Positions 63,458-64,000 of a stretch of 64,000 bases of DNA are shown here, piece by piece. The number at the start of each line of letters is the position of its first letter. Position 1 is the first letter of the stretch. Origin of the DNA: Neisseria leonii (GTDB lineage Bacteria; Pseudomonadota; Gammaproteobacteria; Burkholderiales; Neisseriaceae). The notes below the pieces were generated by a model. It saw only the letters and a list, made by a program, of their open reading frames with translations. It was not told where the DNA came from and searched no databases. Location: positions 744,001 through 808,000 of the forward strand of contig NZ_CP145606.1 of the NCBI RefSeq assembly GCF_028776105.2. The letters are read 5' to 3'. Made by a program: the position numbers and the translations under genes.

Positions 63458-64000
63458 TCAAACAGCCGCCGCCTGCCCCACCAACACCTTGCGCGCCGTT
63501 TCCACAAACAGCCTGTTCAGGCGCGCCAGACGCGGGGACTGGGCTTTCCAGCAATGCCAATAAAGATGAATGTCAATCGTATGGCCGGGGTTCAGATCAA
63601 CCAGTCTGCCCGCTGCCAAATCGTCCGCGCTCTGCCAGTCGGGAATCATGCCGTAACCCAGACCGAGTTTGACCGCATGGTAAAACGGCGTAGCAGCCGG
63701 CAGATAGATTTTGGCACAGCGTGCCGTATTCACGCCGAAATGGCGGCGCAGGAAAGCCGACTGCATTTCGTCTTTGCGGTCGAACATCAATAGCGGCGCG
63801 CGCTGCACGGCCTGCTTCGTCAGGCCGTCTGAAAAATGGCGTTCGACAAATACCGGTGCGGCCAGCAGCCGGTAGGCCTGAATGCCCAGATGGTGCACCT
63901 CGCACCCGGCCATCGCCTGCGGCCGGGTGCTGACCGCCGCCATCACGCGCCCTTCATTCATCAGCTTGTGGGTATGCTCTTCATTATCCGCCTGCACATC
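63458..64000 (-). CDS. LysR-family regulator (partial, N-terminus beyond the window)
   Basis: The frame is open from the window edge to a stop at 63458, giving about 180 residues of the effector-binding half. Segments such as MNEGRVMAAVSTRPQAMAGC, LLMFDRKDEMQSAFLRRHFG and AVKLGLGYGMIPDWQSADDL resemble ArgP (IciA), a LysR regulator of arginine and lysine export. The DNA-binding helix-turn-helix lies outside the window, so the name is tentative. Confidence 0.8.
   Translation of the reverse strand, partial: DVQADNEEHTHKLMNEGRVMAAVSTRPQAMAGCEVHHLGIQAYRLLAAPVFVERHFSDGLTKQAVQRAPLLMFDRKDEMQSAFLRRHFGVNTARCAKIYLPAATPFYHAVKLGLGYGMIPDWQSADDLAAGRLVDLNPGHTIDIHLYWHCWKAQSPRLARLNRLFVETARKVLVGQAAAV

Overview
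The window comes from a member of the Neisseriaceae, most likely a commensal Neisseria. The 12-base DNA uptake sequence AGGCCGTCTGAA and its complement occur dozens of times, often as inverted pairs that serve as terminators. Gene orders such as zwf-pgl-glk-hexR-pgi beside edd-eda, and ptsN-hprK-rapZ, are typical of the genus. The core is GC-rich. The species cannot be fixed from sequence alone.

Layout. 1-3.2 kb: rarD (cut by the window edge), an Lrp/AsnC regulator, a lone RnfB-like ferredoxin and a nitrilase-family hydrolase. 3.3-16.3 kb: a complete type III-A (Csm) CRISPR-Cas locus, all on the minus strand. In transcription order it runs cas10-csm2-csm3-csm4-csm5-cas6, the CRISPR array (8 repeats, 7 spacers), a short stretch of unrelated gene remnants, a Cas2-like gene, cas1, cas2, csx16, a Card1/Can2-like nuclease and an NE0113-family CARF protein. 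Cas10 keeps both its HD and GGDD motifs, so it should make cyclic oligoadenylate that drives the CARF proteins, with Csx16 as a possible off-switch. A shared ACAAATTTGT palindrome lies about 36 bases upstream of the predicted -10 of both the cas10 operon and the csx16 effector operon.

16.7-37.3 kb: glycosyltransferase, mfd, glnB, two TPM-domain genes with lemA, a divergent trpB with an EamA transporter, rho, an ABC-F ATPase, rluB, scpB, a GNAT enzyme, a YlqF/RbgA GTPase, rapZ, hprK and ptsN. Two intergenic stretches (21.7-22.1 and 26.7-27.4 kb) are filled with REP-like palindromes. 37.5-47.8 kb: sugar uptake and the Entner-Doudoroff route (gluP, pgi, hexR, glk, pgl, zwf, edd, eda), with a HexR-type box in the zwf/edd divergent promoter. 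An EamA transporter follows.

49.4-58.2 kb: a defective BcepMu-like prophage with P2-like tail genes. Its head genes are riddled with frameshifts, while sheath, tube, tail-assembly and tape-measure genes are open. Two tiny membrane-protein genes lie antisense inside the tail block. The right end breaks within gpU and abuts a decayed trimeric-autotransporter fragment. 59.1-62.1 kb: an iron-uptake pair (TonB-dependent siderophore receptor and PiuC-type hydroxylase) behind a probable Fur-controlled promoter. 62.2-64 kb: an MFS exporter and a LysR regulator cut by the window edge. No rRNA or tRNA gene was recognised.
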